DNA of 47,310 bases from CAZACQ01 sp964483725 (GCA_964483725.1 CAZACQ010000005.1:1-47310); one strand, 5' to 3'; positions 11,277 through 23,379 are shown, counted from the first letter of the stretch. Notes: generated by a model not told the origin, from the sequence alone. Made by a program: numbers and translations.

Positions 11277-11942
11277 TTAATAAATGTAGTCAAAAAACTC
11301 ATTTTTTAATGAATCATAGTTTGTTCAATCTAAGAAATTTGTTATATATCAAGAAACCATAAGTTCATTAATTTGTGATAAACTTAATCATCTTGTTAAT
11401 AAATAAAATTTTGTTACTTCATCAAGTTTTGATATACTTGCTCAGTGACTAGCTTTCACATCATTACAGGCAACATCTAATTTGGGAGTAAGAGAACTTG
11501 ATGCTCTATCTGACAAAAATAAAGTTCTTTGTTGTAAATATCACTCAGATTTATATGAACCATAATCAATATAAACATCTCCACTAATATTTATAACTCA
11601 TCAATCAAAGCAAATTGCATTGATCTCAGTATCTGAATAAGTATTTTCTGAAAGTAAGTTTACGGAAAGATTTCAATCCACTATTTCATTATTCTTTGAA
11701 AATGACAATGAACTTATATTTAAATCAGATTGCTTATCCAACAACTCAAAATTTATATTAAATATATTTTCTCAAACAAATCAAAGTCTATAATCAACTT
11801 TTGCTCATCAAGTTATATTAATATTTCTTTTTATATCTCAGTTTTTATTAAAATCAATAATCAAAACATCTATATCTCAGGAAACTTCTATAAAATCAAT
11901 ATTATCATCAATTTTATACTTTCAAGACTGATTTATTAACAT
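11277..11942 (-). CDS. sufD: Short SufD/SufB-family Fe-S assembly protein
   Basis: A member of the SufB/SufD beta-helix family, which with SufC forms the Fe-S assembly complex. The C-terminal half carries the family signature: TPKLDVACNDVKASHGASIS, then KLDEVTKFYLLTRGLS, then INELMVSGYITNFL. At 221 residues it is far shorter than typical SufD (about 400) and is mainly the beta-helix core plus the C-terminal helices. Start ATG 11942. SufB and SufC homologues lie 27 kb away (38.5-40.7 kb), so this protein is probably the SufD partner. It is followed directly by the SufU-like gene. Confidence 0.87.
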
Positions 11943-11967
11943 GATTTTTTTTACTTAAATAAATTTA

Positions 11968-12849
11968 CTATTCTAAAGCTGCTTTTGCTCATACAATTTC
12001 TGAAATTTCTTGTGTAATAGCTCACTGTCTTGCCTTATTAAATGTAAGTGTCAATGAATCTATCTTAGAACTACTATTATCTTTTGCATTCTTCATGGCA
12101 ATCATTCTTGAAGCATATTCTCAAGTTTTATTTTGAACAATTGCAGACATTATTAAATAATTCCTAATTTGCCTTTTGATCTCTTCAACCAGCAATTCAA
12201 CATTTGGCTCCAAAATCAAATCTCTTCATCTAAAATCTGCTTTTGAAGAATAATCAATAGATAAATCAGATATAAAAGAATCAAAAGATTCTTGATTTAA
12301 TGGAAATAAGTTTATTCAAGTAGGTATTTGAACCAAGCTATTTTTAAAATAATTAAAATAAAGCTTCACTGCTCAATAATTTGAAGCAGACAATTCTTTA
12401 TCTAAAAATGAATGCAAAACATTTAAATCAGAATCAGTAAAATTATCTTTAAGTGAAGTATTACCAACAACATTAAATCAATATCTTGCCAAAAATTCTA
12501 ATCATTTTTTTCAAACTACAAAAAAATCTACCTTATCTTTTTTATCTCAATATTCATCCAAAACAGTTTTAAATAATTTAGAGTTCAAAGCACCACAAAG
12601 TCATCTATCAGTACTTATTAAAACCACTAACTCTCTGTCAGATTTAGTATCTGAAGACGAGAATATGTCCAGTTTATTACCTGTGTTATTTAATATATAT
12701 AATAAATCTAATATATAATTTTTAAGTGCTTCTGCCTTATCTTTTGTTTTTTGTAATTTAACTGTCGAAACAACCTCCAGTGCTCTAGTTATTTTTTTTA
12801 AGTTTTTAACAGATTTTATTTGTCACTTAATTTGATTTAAATTTGCCAT
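11968..12849 (-). CDS. atpG: F-type ATP synthase gamma subunit
   Basis: Central rotor stalk of F1-ATPase. The 293-residue product has normal length. The N-terminus MANLNQIKGQIKSVKNLKKI matches the family, where a conserved helix begins RIxSVxxTxKIT. The middle contains VVLISTDRGLCGALNS, and the C-terminus is SSSKIDSLTLTFNKARQGAI followed by TQEISEIVGAKAALE, the gamma signature. The usual neighbours atpA and atpD are absent: the next genes are sufD-like downstream and the divergent ftsH upstream, so the subunit is encoded alone here. Confidence 0.95.
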
Positions 12850-13215
12850 ATCTAATTATAAATTTAATGTATCTAAATTTTATATATAAAGAAGTTTATA
12901 AGAATTTTTATTATTTTTTCAATTGGAAATTTAAGGAAAACAAATATAAAAAATGTAAAAAATCTAAAATTAAACAAAAACTAGTTAAATAATATTTTTC
13001 ATTTTTAAAAAATCAAATTCAAACAGAATCAAAACTATTTAAAAGAGATATTTAAGTAAGTTATTTAAACAATCTTGAATTCTAAAATTGAATTGGATAA
13101 AAAAATCTAAAATACAATAATATAATCTAGAATATGAAATTTTTTATTGATTTTATTTTTTAATTTTGTATAAATGAAAGCACTTTTAATAAAATAAGAA
13201 ATAAGAAAATATAAA
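12850..13215. other. Divergent intergenic region between atpG and ftsH
   Basis: About 365 bp of very AT-rich DNA with no open frame I can support. It must hold the promoters for atpG (minus) and ftsH (plus). The only reasonable candidate I see is the one listed at 13147-13174. Confidence 0.6.
13147..13174 (+). promoter_or_regulatory. Candidate sigma70-type promoter for ftsH
   Basis: TTGATT and TATAAA are separated by 16 bp, about 40 bp upstream of the ftsH ATG. In DNA this AT-rich such matches occur by chance, so this is a weak call. Confidence 0.35.
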
Positions 13216-15306
13216 ATGAAAAAATGAGTTATATTGTTCATATCAATTGCACTTATATCAAGTTTAATAATACTCAATTTACAACAAGAAGAAGTAAAAA
13301 CTACAGAAGATTGAGAAACTTTGATTATTAAAACTGACTCAAAATCTGATATAAACTTAAATAAATTTATTGAGAAATATAATGAATGAGTTTTTGATGA
13401 AGTAGAACTAATAAACTCAAAAGAACTAATTTGAATGATAAAAGTAGAAGAAAGAGAAGTAGTTCAAAATATACTTTTTTGACAAAAAGCTACTGAAGTA
13501 TATTATGAAAAATTTAAAACAAACAAACCAGAAGAGACTACCCTATCAGAATTATGATTTGATCTTACTTGAAAAACACAAATCACAGTAAAATATGAAG
13601 AAGACAGTTTTTTCCAAAGGGTATTTTTAGAAACTATGCTACCTTTATTAATAATATTATTTTTGATAATTCTTTTATTTAGGTTTTTTGGACCTAAATG
13701 ATGATGATTCCCATTCTGAGCAAATGCAGGTAAACTACATTCAAAAGAAAACCTAAAAGCAAAATTCAAAGATGTTGCAGGTATGGATGAATCAAAAGCA
13801 GAGCTTGAAGAAATAGTTGAATATCTAAAGAAACCTACAAAATACAAAAATGTTTGAGCCAAAATTCCTAGATGAGTACTTTTATACTGACCTCCAGGTA
13901 GTGGTAAAACATTAGTAGCAAGAGCCGTAGCATGAGAAGCAAATGTTCCTTTTTTCACTGCAAGCTGATCAGAATTTATGGAAATGCTAGTTGGTATGTG
14001 AGCAGCTAAGGTAAGAGATCTTTTCAAAAAAGCAAAAGAAGCAGCTCCTGCTATAATATTTATTGATGAAATAGATACAATTGGTAAGAAAAGATGACAA
14101 GGTTCCACTGGTTGACACCAAGAGCAAGAACAAACACTTAATCAAATTCTTACAGAAATGGATGGTTTTGATAAAGATTCAAATGTGATTGTAATAGCAG
14201 CCACAAATAGACCAGATATGCTAGATAAAGCATTACTAAGACCTTGAAGATTTGATAGAAAAGTATATGTATGAACTCCTACATTAGAAGAAAGAATTGA
14301 AATATTAAAAATTCACACAAAAGACAAAAAATTAGCAAAAGATGTGGAAATTGAAAGTATAGCAAGAAGAACAAGTAGTTTTGTATGAGCAGATTTAGAA
14401 AATCTAGCAAACGAAGCAGCACTAAAGGTTGCAAAAGATAATAGGAAAGTGCTTACCAACGATGATTTTGAGTATGCATTAGAAAAGATAGTAATGTGAC
14501 CAGAGAAAAAAATCAAGACACTAAAAGACAAAGAAAGAAAAATTATTACATATCATGAATTATGACATGCTATTACAGCATACAATTTGCCAAATGCTGA
14601 TCCTGTTGAAAAAATTAGTATAGTAAGTAGATGAATGGCATTATGAGTTACATGGATGCTTCCTACAGAAGACAGATACTTATATAGTAAAGCTAAATTT
14701 TTGGATGAATTAGTAACATTACTTTGAGGTAGAGCTGCAGAAGAGATAGTATTTTGAGTAGATGAAATTACAACTTGAGCAAGTAATGACTTTGAAAAAG
14801 TTACAAAAATAGCTACAGAAATGATAACAAAATACTGAATGGATCCTGAAGTTGGTACAATATCTTACAGCTCAAAAGAAGAAAAAGAATACCAAATGTT
14901 TAGACCCTATAGTGAACTAACAACTCAAGAGATAGATAAAAAAGTACAAAATATAGTTAAAAATGCATATGAAAAATCTATAAAATTAATAAAGGAAAAT
15001 AGGGAAATAATGGAAATTCTAGCAAATATATTATTAGAAAAAGAATATCTTACAAAAGAAGAATTTGAATCATTGATGAAAGATCCATCAAAAGCTGAAG
15101 AAGTAATGAATAACTTTGAAAAAAAGAAGAAAAATAAAGCATCACAAGAAGAAAAAAGTGAAGAAAAAGATAAGGATGAAGACATAAAAAAGGATGATAA
15201 TGAAAATGAAACTATTCAAGAAGACTCAAATAATAAGAATGATAAAGATGATAAAGCTACACAAAAAGAAAGATTAAAGAAAATGCTAGATAAGTTTTTA
15301 AGATAA
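13216..15306 (+). CDS. ftsH: FtsH, ATP-dependent membrane zinc protease
   Basis: AAA+ protease that removes misfolded membrane and some soluble proteins. 696 residues. Two membrane segments flank a periplasmic domain: VILFISIALISSLIIL near the N-terminus and MLPLLIILFLIILLF around residue 140. The Walker A motif GPPGSGKT lies at about residues 225-232 with its first Gly encoded by TGA. Walker B IIFIDEID, the SRH region ATNRPDMLDKALLRPGRFDR, and the zinc-site HELGH at 447-451 follow. The C-terminus is a long Lys/Glu/Asp-rich tail of about 70 residues, unlike most FtsH tails in charge density. It is followed by a strong hairpin terminator. Confidence 0.97.
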
Positions 15307-15331
15307 TACAATATTAGTAGGCAGTCTATAA

Positions 15332-15369
15332 AAAGAAAAATGAGTATTATATAATACTCATTTTTCTTT
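15332..15369. terminator. Intrinsic terminator after ftsH
   Basis: An 18-bp perfect inverted repeat (AAAGAAAAATGAGTATTA and its complement) with a 2-nt centre, ending in a T-rich run. It lies 25 bp past the ftsH stop. Confidence 0.85.
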
Positions 15370-15408
15370 ACTGTAATGTGGAAACAAAACTTAAAGCTTT
15401 ATACAGCT

Positions 15409-15457
15409 CTAAGAACTAGCCCCTAAGCCCTAATCTCTAATCCCTAAGCACTAAGCA
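15409..15457. repeat. Degenerate 7-bp tandem repeat, CTAANNN type, seven units
   Basis: Seven consecutive heptamers in exact register: CTAAGAA, CTAGCCC, CTAAGCC, CTAATCT, CTAATCC, CTAAGCA, CTAAGCA. It lies between the ftsH terminator and the flippase gene. Its C content is higher than the surrounding intergenic DNA. Related heptamer-period tracts occur at 33731, 38271 and 38477. Confidence 0.8.
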
Positions 15458-15538
15458 AAAAAAGCTTTTTAAAAAAATTTGTAAAATAAGTGATTTTGTT
15501 TATATTAAGGTTTATTTTTAGATTTTTAGTAAAGTATA

Positions 15539-17035
15539 GTGTCATACAAACTAGTAGTAAAAGATGCTTTTTGGCAAATATTTGGTAGAATACTAAGTGC
15601 AATAGCTGGACTATTGGTTATCAAAATGATAACACCATACTTATGACCTGAAAGGTTTGGTGATTATTCAACCATACTAAAATATTTTGCAATATGGGCA
15701 GCTTTTGCTGATTTTGGACTATATGTTATAGCATTGAAAAAACTTTGACAAATAAAAGAAGAATCAAAAGAAAAGCTACAAAAATATTATGCAAAATTTG
15801 TAAGCACAAGATTTCTTATGATTTTTATAGTATACTCTCTTGCTCTTGTAGTTGCATACTTGATACCAGCTTATAGTAGCAACCCATATATTGTTTGGTG
15901 ATTACCATTAGGTATGATGTTTAGTGCATCATTTATGGCTGCAGGTATGCTCCAGGCTCCTTTACAGCTTTTTTGGCAAATGAAACATTTAAGTATTGCT
16001 TTGATACTAGCTAGGCTTTGACAATTAATTTTACTAGCTATAGTTTTATATGTAATATATCCTTGAATAGAGTTTGATTGATCAAGTGTTTCTATATTTG
16101 TATTTTCTCTTATAATATTTTCTGTATTATTGTCAGGAATATTACAATTAATTTATGTATATATAGTTTGAAGAAGATATTTAAAATTAAAATGGGATTT
16201 TGATATAAAATTTACTAAATGAATAATCTTTGAAAACCGAAAATACTGATTTGCATATTATCTTAGCAGCTTTCATACATTAGTAGTTTTGATTTTATTA
16301 TCAATATTTTTCCCTACTACTGAAAATTTTGTATATGTAGGTATATGGGCTCTTGCATTAGCTTTGTTGGAAATATTGCTAGTAGTACCACAAAGCCTTG
16401 GTAATGCACTTATCCACAAAATTTCAAATAAAGAAAAAAGTGAAAGACTATTTAGTTATTGATACATGATGATATTCACAGTTTGGATTGGGCTTGTATT
16501 TATGGTAAACTTTATGATTTTCAACAAAGAAATAATATATTTTATATGATGATCTGACTATATCTGAAACTGAAATATCTGATCTGATTATGTTTTATAC
16601 TTTTTATGAATAGTAGTTGTATTAAGTTTTATAAAGCAAATATTTAACTATATTTTTGTATCTAATTGACTACAAAATAGATTGCTTAAAATAAACTGAC
16701 TTTGAGTACTTTTATGACTTATAATATGAATTCCTGCAATATTACAGTACAATTTAATTTGATGAATAATTACTCAAATTTTATTGGAAGTATTATTCGT
16801 ATTATGAGCTACTTTAGTAGCTTGGAAAAACAAGTCTCTACCAAGAATAAATTGGAAAAGCATGTTTAGCATAATATGAATTATGTTATGAATATTAGCA
16901 TTTGGAAAATACATTACTATATGAGCTGATTATACAAGTTTCTTGTATTTTGTAGGATTTGTGATTTTGATAAATAGTTTAATTCTTATAATTTCATACT
17001 ACCCTATCAAAAATGTAATGAAAAATCTACAATAA
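15539..17035 (+). CDS. Polysaccharide/lipid flippase (MATE/MOP superfamily, Wzx- or MurJ-like)
   Basis: A 498-residue integral membrane protein with about 12-14 hydrophobic segments. It begins with the family's typical entry: KDAFWQIFGRILSAIAGLL, then ITPYLGPERFGDYSTILKY, which resembles the start of Wzx-type O-antigen flippases (the LGPExFGxYS motif). Such proteins move undecaprenyl-linked sugars across the membrane. No ATG is available; the frame opens after a TAA and starts at GTG 15539. With the PBP, SEDS protein and LysM hydrolase elsewhere in the window it may serve envelope building, but the substrate cannot be read from sequence. Confidence 0.82.
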
Positions 17036-17046
17036 AATTTTCAAAA

Positions 17047-17090
17047 CAAATTAAAAACTGTTACAAGATTTTGTAACAGTTTTTAATTTG
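17047..17090. terminator. Bidirectional terminator between flippase and map
   Basis: A 19-bp inverted repeat (CAAATTAAAAACTGTTACA and its complement) with a short loop, placed between two convergent genes. A- and T-tracts on both sides let it serve both strands. Confidence 0.8.
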
Positions 17091-17110
17091 TTTACAATAT
17101 TCAAATATAA

Positions 17111-17878
17111 CTATGTTAATCAAGATAAAATCTCAGGTCAATTTGGTCAAATCAATACAGTATATTCCCACTGAGCTCACTTATCTCATTTATTCGTATA
17201 TAAATTCCAAGAATTTCATCTCTTTGTTACCACATTATCAGATTTTATACTAGTTATAGGTTCTAATGCTACAACCATGTTTTCTTGCATTTTAATTTTT
17301 TTAGTATCTGGATGTGGCCAATTGAATATATGAGGTGATTCATGAACCTTAATTCATACTCAATGACCAGTTAAATTTTTAATTACTGAAAATCAATCAT
17401 TTTCAACAATATTTTGAACTGACTTAGAAAAATTAAAAACAAAAGATCATGGATTTAATAAATTATAACTTCTATCCAATGCTTCTTTTGTAGTTTCAAT
17501 CAATTTATAAGCTTCTGAATCCTTAGATTCTCATCATACAACTACAGAGAAGGCTGAATCAGTTATTCATTTATTATAAATCACTCAACAATCTACTTTC
17601 AATAAGTCTCAATCCTTCAATACATAATCATCTGGTATTCAATGTACTACACAGTCATTCACTGATAAACAAAGATTAGCTGGAAATCACATATATCATT
17701 TAAATGCTCATTTAATATTATTTTTATCCATATAATCCTGAGCTATATTTTCTAGTTCAATAAGTTTTACTCAGGGCTTTATAGATGATTTAATAATACT
17801 TAAAATCTCAGTTAGATATTTACCACTTTCTTTAATGTTATTTATCTGTGTATTATTTTTTATAATGGGCTTTCACAT
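17111..17878 (-). CDS. map: Methionine aminopeptidase, type I
   Basis: Removes the initiator methionine from nascent proteins. 255 residues. The metal ligands are visible: Asp in KVDCGVIYNKGITDSAFS (two Asp), His in NLTGHGVGIKVHE, and Glu in MVVALEPIT and QWEYTVLI. The substrate-binding His lies in NDCVVHGIPDD. Start ATG 17878 is followed by TGA (Gly). It sits 21 bp downstream of the acidic small ORF. No N-terminal SH3-binding or zinc-finger extension is present. Confidence 0.95.
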
Positions 17879-17899
17879 AAAATAATATTAATATTAAAT

Positions 17900-18136
17900 T
17901 TATTCTTCATCATCATCAAATTCCTCAGGATCATCTGTAGCTTCTGGGTCTTCTTCTTCTGATCATTCTAGATAAGCTTCAAGCATATCTTCAATTACAT
18001 AACCCCATATTTCTTTTTCTTCTATATCAGGATAATTTTCTTTATAAATACTTATTATATCAGATAGTATTTTATCTGTAGCTTCTGAAACATTTGCATT
18101 AATTGTAATATCTGTAATTTTATTTTCTTCTGTCAT
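17900..18136 (-). CDS. Small acidic protein of unknown function
   Basis: I do not recognise this 78-residue protein. It begins MTEENKITDITINANVSE and is strongly acidic, ending in a run rich in Glu and Asp (EEFDDDEE). It is just upstream of map on the same strand with a 21-bp gap, so the two are probably cotranscribed. One TGA codon (Gly) lies in the middle. Its compact helical middle part (KILSDIISIYKENYPD) suggests a folded core with an acidic tail. Confidence 0.7.
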
Positions 18137-18292
18137 TTTATTATTATTGATTTTAATTTATAAATATAAAAAGTATTATAAATACTATAACACAATATTC
18201 AAGAATAATTTTAGAAAAAGTTTTAAGTTGAAAAATTCCAATAAATATTTATAAGTATATGCAAACATTATTTATTATCTAACATAAAAATT

Positions 18293-20482
18293 GTGCCTGC
18301 TAAGAAAAAAAGAAGAAAGAATAAGAAGATTGTTATAAATAAATATAAAATTTGAATACCATTGATATTAATATCAATCGCATTTTTTTTTAGTAAAACT
18401 ATGGCCGAAGGCTCACCATTATTCCTAATATTAGCTTTGCCTAGTTATTTCTTGTTCTGAGAATACTGAAGCATATTCTTTTTTTGAGTATTATTTGCTC
18501 TATGAGCATATATATTAATAAATGAAACTGTATTAAAATCTTGAATATTTAAAAAAATATCATTATTAATTATATTAGCAACTTGAATAATAAGCTTTCC
18601 TATACTAGATTGATGATGATCAGCATGAATAGATACTAGTAAATGATGATGGTTGTGATATATAGCAATATGGTGAGTTAGTTTTTTACTTTGATGACAA
18701 GTATTTGCAATTCAAGTATTTTTTATAGCTTTATTTTTACTTACTATTGCTTGGATATTATATAGTTTGAAAATTAAAATAAAAGCTCCAAAATTTCAAT
18801 TAGACATAAAAGAGAAAAAAGAAATAAAAAAAGAAGTGAAGTCTAAAGTAAAAAATGATAAGGACAAAAAAACAACTGAAAATAAATGACTATTTTTCAA
18901 TAAAGGAAATAAAGAAGAAAATAATAATAAATCAGTAGAAAACTGAAATTCAGCTGAGAAAGATACACTCAAGACATTACTAAAACAAAAAGTACAAGAC
19001 AAATACAATGATAACTCACACAAAAAAGATGTAGTAAAACAGAAAATAACATTTCCTGAAGACAAACCTAGCTTTGATATTAATGTGCTTCAAAAATCCA
19101 AAGATCCTTGAAAATATGAAATTGATGATAGTTTCTTGATGGAAAAAGCAAGTGCAATAAGAAATAAACTAGAAGAATTTTGAATACCTGTAAGTATTGA
19201 ATGATATAATATATGACCTACAGTAATACAAATAAAGATAAAACCTGAAGCCTGAATTAAAATATCTAAAATTGAAAATTTAAAAAAAGACTTATCACTT
19301 TGACTTAAAACTAAATCGTTAAGAGTACTTGCTCCTATACCATGAACAGAATTTGTATGAATAGAGATAGCAAACCCAAAACCACAAGTTGTTACATTAA
19401 ATGAAACTCTTGGATCTAGCGAATTTGGCTCACAAATATCCAAATCTCTTACAAACTTATCACTTTGAAAATGAATAGACTGAAATATAAGTATAAAAGC
19501 ATTAGAAAAAATGCCACATTTGTTAGTAGCATGAGCAACTTGATCAGGTAAATCAGTATGAATAAACGACTTTATCCTATCATTAATTTACCAAAACAAT
19601 CCTAGTGAACTTAAATTTATAATGGTAGATCCAAAACAAGTTGAATTAGGTATGTATGAATGAATACCATACCTACTATCTCCTATAATAACAGAACCAG
19701 AAAAAGCAGTAAAAGTTCTAAAACGAGCTGTAGAATTTATGAACAACAGATATCAAAAACTAAAAAAATTAAAAGTAAGAAATATAGATCAATACAATAA
19801 AAAAGTAGAAAAAGAAGAAAAAATGTATCGCCTTGTAATAATTATTGATGAGCTTGCTGATTTAATGATGAGCTGAAGCAAAAAGGATACAGAAAACTAT
19901 ATAGCAAGAATAGCACAAATGGCTAGAGCTGTGTGAATACATTTGATAGTAGCTACACAAAGACCTTCGGTAAATGTTATAACATGAGTAATTAAAGCAA
20001 ATATACCTACAAGAATAGCATTTGGTGTAGTATCAGTAGTTGATAGTAGGACAATATTAGACAGCAAATGAGCTGAAGATTTAGTATGAAGATGAGATAT
20101 GCTATATATGGATACTAGTACAAAATTCCCTATAAGATTACAAGCTCCATTCGTTGATACAGATGAAACTGAAGATGTTGTATCAAAAATTAAAGAAAAA
20201 TATATGAAATGATTGAAAGAAGAAGAAATATATCATCCAGAAATAATAAATATACTTGAATCAAAACCAGAAACATGAGACTCTTGATGATCATGAGATG
20301 ATGATGAATTAGTTGAACAAGCAATTCAAATAATAGCTGAAACAAGAAAAGCAAGTGCAACAATGCTTCAAAGGAAACTATGAGTTTGATTTGCAAGAGC
20401 TGCAAGGATAATGGACATACTTGAAGAAAGATGAGTTGTATGACCAGCTGATTGAGCCAAACCTAGAGAGATATTTGTTTAA
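18293..20482 (+). CDS. ftsK: FtsK/SpoIIIE DNA translocase
   Basis: DNA pump that clears and aligns chromosomes at the division septum. 729 residues. After a basic N-terminus (VPAKKKRRKNKK) come about four membrane segments, then a Lys/Glu linker (residues about 165-265), the alpha/beta motor with Walker A GATGSGKS at 414-421 and Walker B RLVIIIDELADLMM, and a C-terminal winged-helix gamma domain (TRKASATMLQRKLGVGFARA) that reads the orienting DNA sequence. All domains of a full FtsK are present. Start is GTG 18293, with no better start nearby. It ends 2 bp before the stop of the convergent TPR gene. Confidence 0.96.
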
Positions 20483-20484
20483 AA

Positions 20485-22059
20485 TTAATCTCATCTAATT
20501 TCTATAAGAACATCCAAAAGGTCTCACCTGGTTGATTCCCTAAATTCTCAGTCATCGCTATAAGCTATAGCTTTCAGATAATGTCTTCTAGAATCATCCA
20601 ATTGACCATTTTCATAATAATAATCACCTAATGCCCTAAAAATATAGTCCCTAGGATATTCTTGTGATATAAACCTTAAGTATCTATAAGCTATATCATA
20701 TTCTTCTCTTGCAAAATGAAGTCAAGCTCTTGCATATCTACATACTCATAATTCTTCTCATTCCAAATCTTGATAACAAGCAGTAATATACTCCCTTACT
20801 GTTGAGGTATTTCTAAAAAATAAAGAAAAATCAGATTCAAAAAATGATTCAGAATAAAAAAGAAAATCAAAAAATGTATAATAATCAAATTCATTTAAAG
20901 GCCTATGTAAATTTAATAATTTTTCAAAAGAATCAATCATCCTATCATTATCATCAATATTGTAGTAAGCAATACTTAAATATCTAATAGCGTCTTTTTT
21001 ATAGTTTCATTCATTAACCTGAGACAAGTTTCCTATAGCTCTTTGATTCCTTCACTGCCAAAAATAGTTAGTTCACATATAAAAATTATAAGTATCAGAA
21101 TTTCAGGAATCTATATTAAGAAGTTTATCAAAATATTTATTTGAAGTATCTGCATTTCATAAAACAAAATTTGAATATCAAATAACTTGATTTGCTAAGA
21201 TGTAATTTGAATTTTCTCTTAGAGTTCGTTCAGCTACTCTTTCAGCTAAAGAAAAATATCAATGTTGAAGCAATACAAATGAAACTAATCATTGCTTATA
21301 ATAATCTGGTGCATCTTTGAATTTATGATACTGTCAAATAGCAATTTCTAAATCTGAATTTAAACTATCATAATTTGGATCATTAGAGATGGAGTTCACC
21401 TTAGATATAAAATTATCAAAATTCATATGAATAAGGTCTACAATAGCCTCATAAAAAATATAGTCAGTCTCGGATATCATCTCTTCTTCATAATACTCAT
21501 CTACTAATGATTGAAAAGTAGAGATATTAGATCTAGTAAAATCAATTGAATTTATAAATACATACAAAACAAGATTTGGATCAAAATCCAAATAAGTTAA
21601 TCACTCATCTAAATAAATTTCATATAGATGATTAAATGCATCTTCAAACATATAGTTATCAACTAATAAATCTATCAAGCTTGATAAAACTTCAATTGAT
21701 CAATCTTGCTCATACAAAGCTTCAAGAATCTCAATATATCAAATATCATCAATCCTAGAAGTATCTAATGAATCAATATCTATATCATCTTCTCAGACAG
21801 CAATATCATCTATATGTATATCTATATCTTCATCTTCTTCTAAAAGATCTTCAGATTCAGATAGATCTCAAGTAAGATTATCAGAACCTCATTCCTCATA
21901 TTCATCATAAAACATTTCATCAACATCGTCAAGTTGAGATGATATCTCATACATATCACTTTGCATTTGTGATTCTGTTCTATGTACAAGATAAATAGTA
22001 ATTAGAGCAAAAACTATAAATATTAAAAACATTATTTTCAAAAATAGTTTTTTTGACAT
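20485..22059 (-). CDS. Membrane-anchored TPR-repeat protein
   Basis: 524 residues. The N-terminus MSKKLFLKIMFLIFIVFALI is a single membrane anchor. A very acidic linker rich in Asp, Glu and Ser follows (about residues 40-100). The rest is made of repeated helix pairs with TPR character, for example in the part encoded near 20560-20960. The protein likely acts as an external or periplasmic scaffold for a complex that I cannot name. tsaD lies immediately upstream on the same strand (16 bp), and the gene ends 2 bp from the convergent ftsK. Confidence 0.75.
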
Positions 22060-22075
22060 AATTTATATATAAATA

Positions 22076-23116
22076 TTATAAAAAATTCTTAAATAAAGAA
22101 GCTGCAGCAATCATAGAAGCATTATCTGTACTATATACTTTTTTTGCTGGCCTAAACAATTCAAAATCTAAAGACTTTTCTCTAATATATAAATCCAAAT
22201 ATTCATATAACCTATCATTAGATGAAACTCCTCAAACTATACACAAAGCCTTTGCATTATATTTCTTTCATGCAGATATTAGTTTTTTGGATAATACTTT
22301 TATTACTGATTCTTGGAAAGAAAATGCAATATCAGAAATAATACTTTCATCTAAGACAAGATTAGAATCTTTTATTTCCTTTAATAAATAAAATATTTTT
22401 GATTTAAATCAAGAAAAAGAAAAATTAAACTCATTTTTATTTAAATAAACTGGTTTAATATAATAATCTTCATTATAAGTTCATTTTTTTGCCATTTCAG
22501 AAATCCAAGGTCATCAAGGATATGGTCATCATAACATTTTGGAAACTTTATCAAAACATTCTCAAGCTGCATCATCAATAGTTTTTCATATATGAATAAG
22601 CTCTAAACCATTATTCAATTTAGTTCTTGAAAAAATTCATTCATAAAATGATTCATCATATGATTTATCTGTAAGTACATAAACATCATTGTGTCATCAA
22701 CTAGCAGTAAGAAATACAGCTGGCAAACTAATATCTTTTATATTTCTATCCAAAAAAATTGAAAATATATGTCAATGAATATGATTTTCATATATTACTT
22801 TCTTTCAAAAAAACTCTCATAAAAAATTTGCAGCTGTTTTTCAAACCAATAAAGATCAGGGAAGACCAGGCTTAGCAGTCACAGAAATAAATTCACTAGA
22901 TTTTATAGCATCAATTCAAACTGAAGAAATTAAAGATATTATTTTTTCATTATGTAATCTAGATGCAATTTCTGGAACAACTCATCAAAAACCTAAATGT
23001 TCCTTTATTTGCGAATAACTTTTAAGCTTTTTTGAAATAATATTTCAATCATATAGATCAACTAATCATACAGAAGTATCATCACAGCTTGTTTCAATAG
23101 CAAACACAGAAGTCAA
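22076..23116 (-). CDS. tsaD: TsaD, tRNA N6-adenosine threonylcarbamoyltransferase
   Basis: Transfers the threonylcarbamoyl group to A37 of ANN-decoding tRNAs (t6A). 346 residues. It opens with FAIETSCDDTSVG, the ASKHA phosphate motif, then KEHLGFGGVVPEIASRLH. The metal site HIHGH and the downstream LTASGGHNDVYVL match the family. No ATG is available. TTG 23116 gives MTSVFAIETS, which fits the usual spacing to the ETSCD motif; GTG 23107 is the alternative. TsaB, TsaC and TsaE are not in the window. Confidence 0.94.
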
Positions 23117-23269
23117 AGTATATAAGTTTAAAAATATAAATCTAAAAAAGAATTTAAATAAATATAGGAAAAAATCAAGTTAAATAAAAGATAAAAGAAT
23201 TTAAAATAAGTTTGAATTTTCTATTGAAATTTAAATTAAAAACATTAATATAAGCATCACATTTGAACT

Positions 23270-23359
<90 letters not shown>

Positions 23360-23379
23360 TTTAAAATAATAATTAATTA

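Noticed and set aside
13216..15306. ftsH and most other genes look like strings of short pseudogene fragments under the standard code
   Set aside because: Reading TGA as Gly restores single full-length frames with conserved motifs; no frameshifts were needed in the genes I closed.
15409..15457. The CTAANNN tract could be a CRISPR array or a telomere
   Set aside because: Units are only 7 bp with no spacers, and the tract is internal to the contig between two genes, so neither applies.
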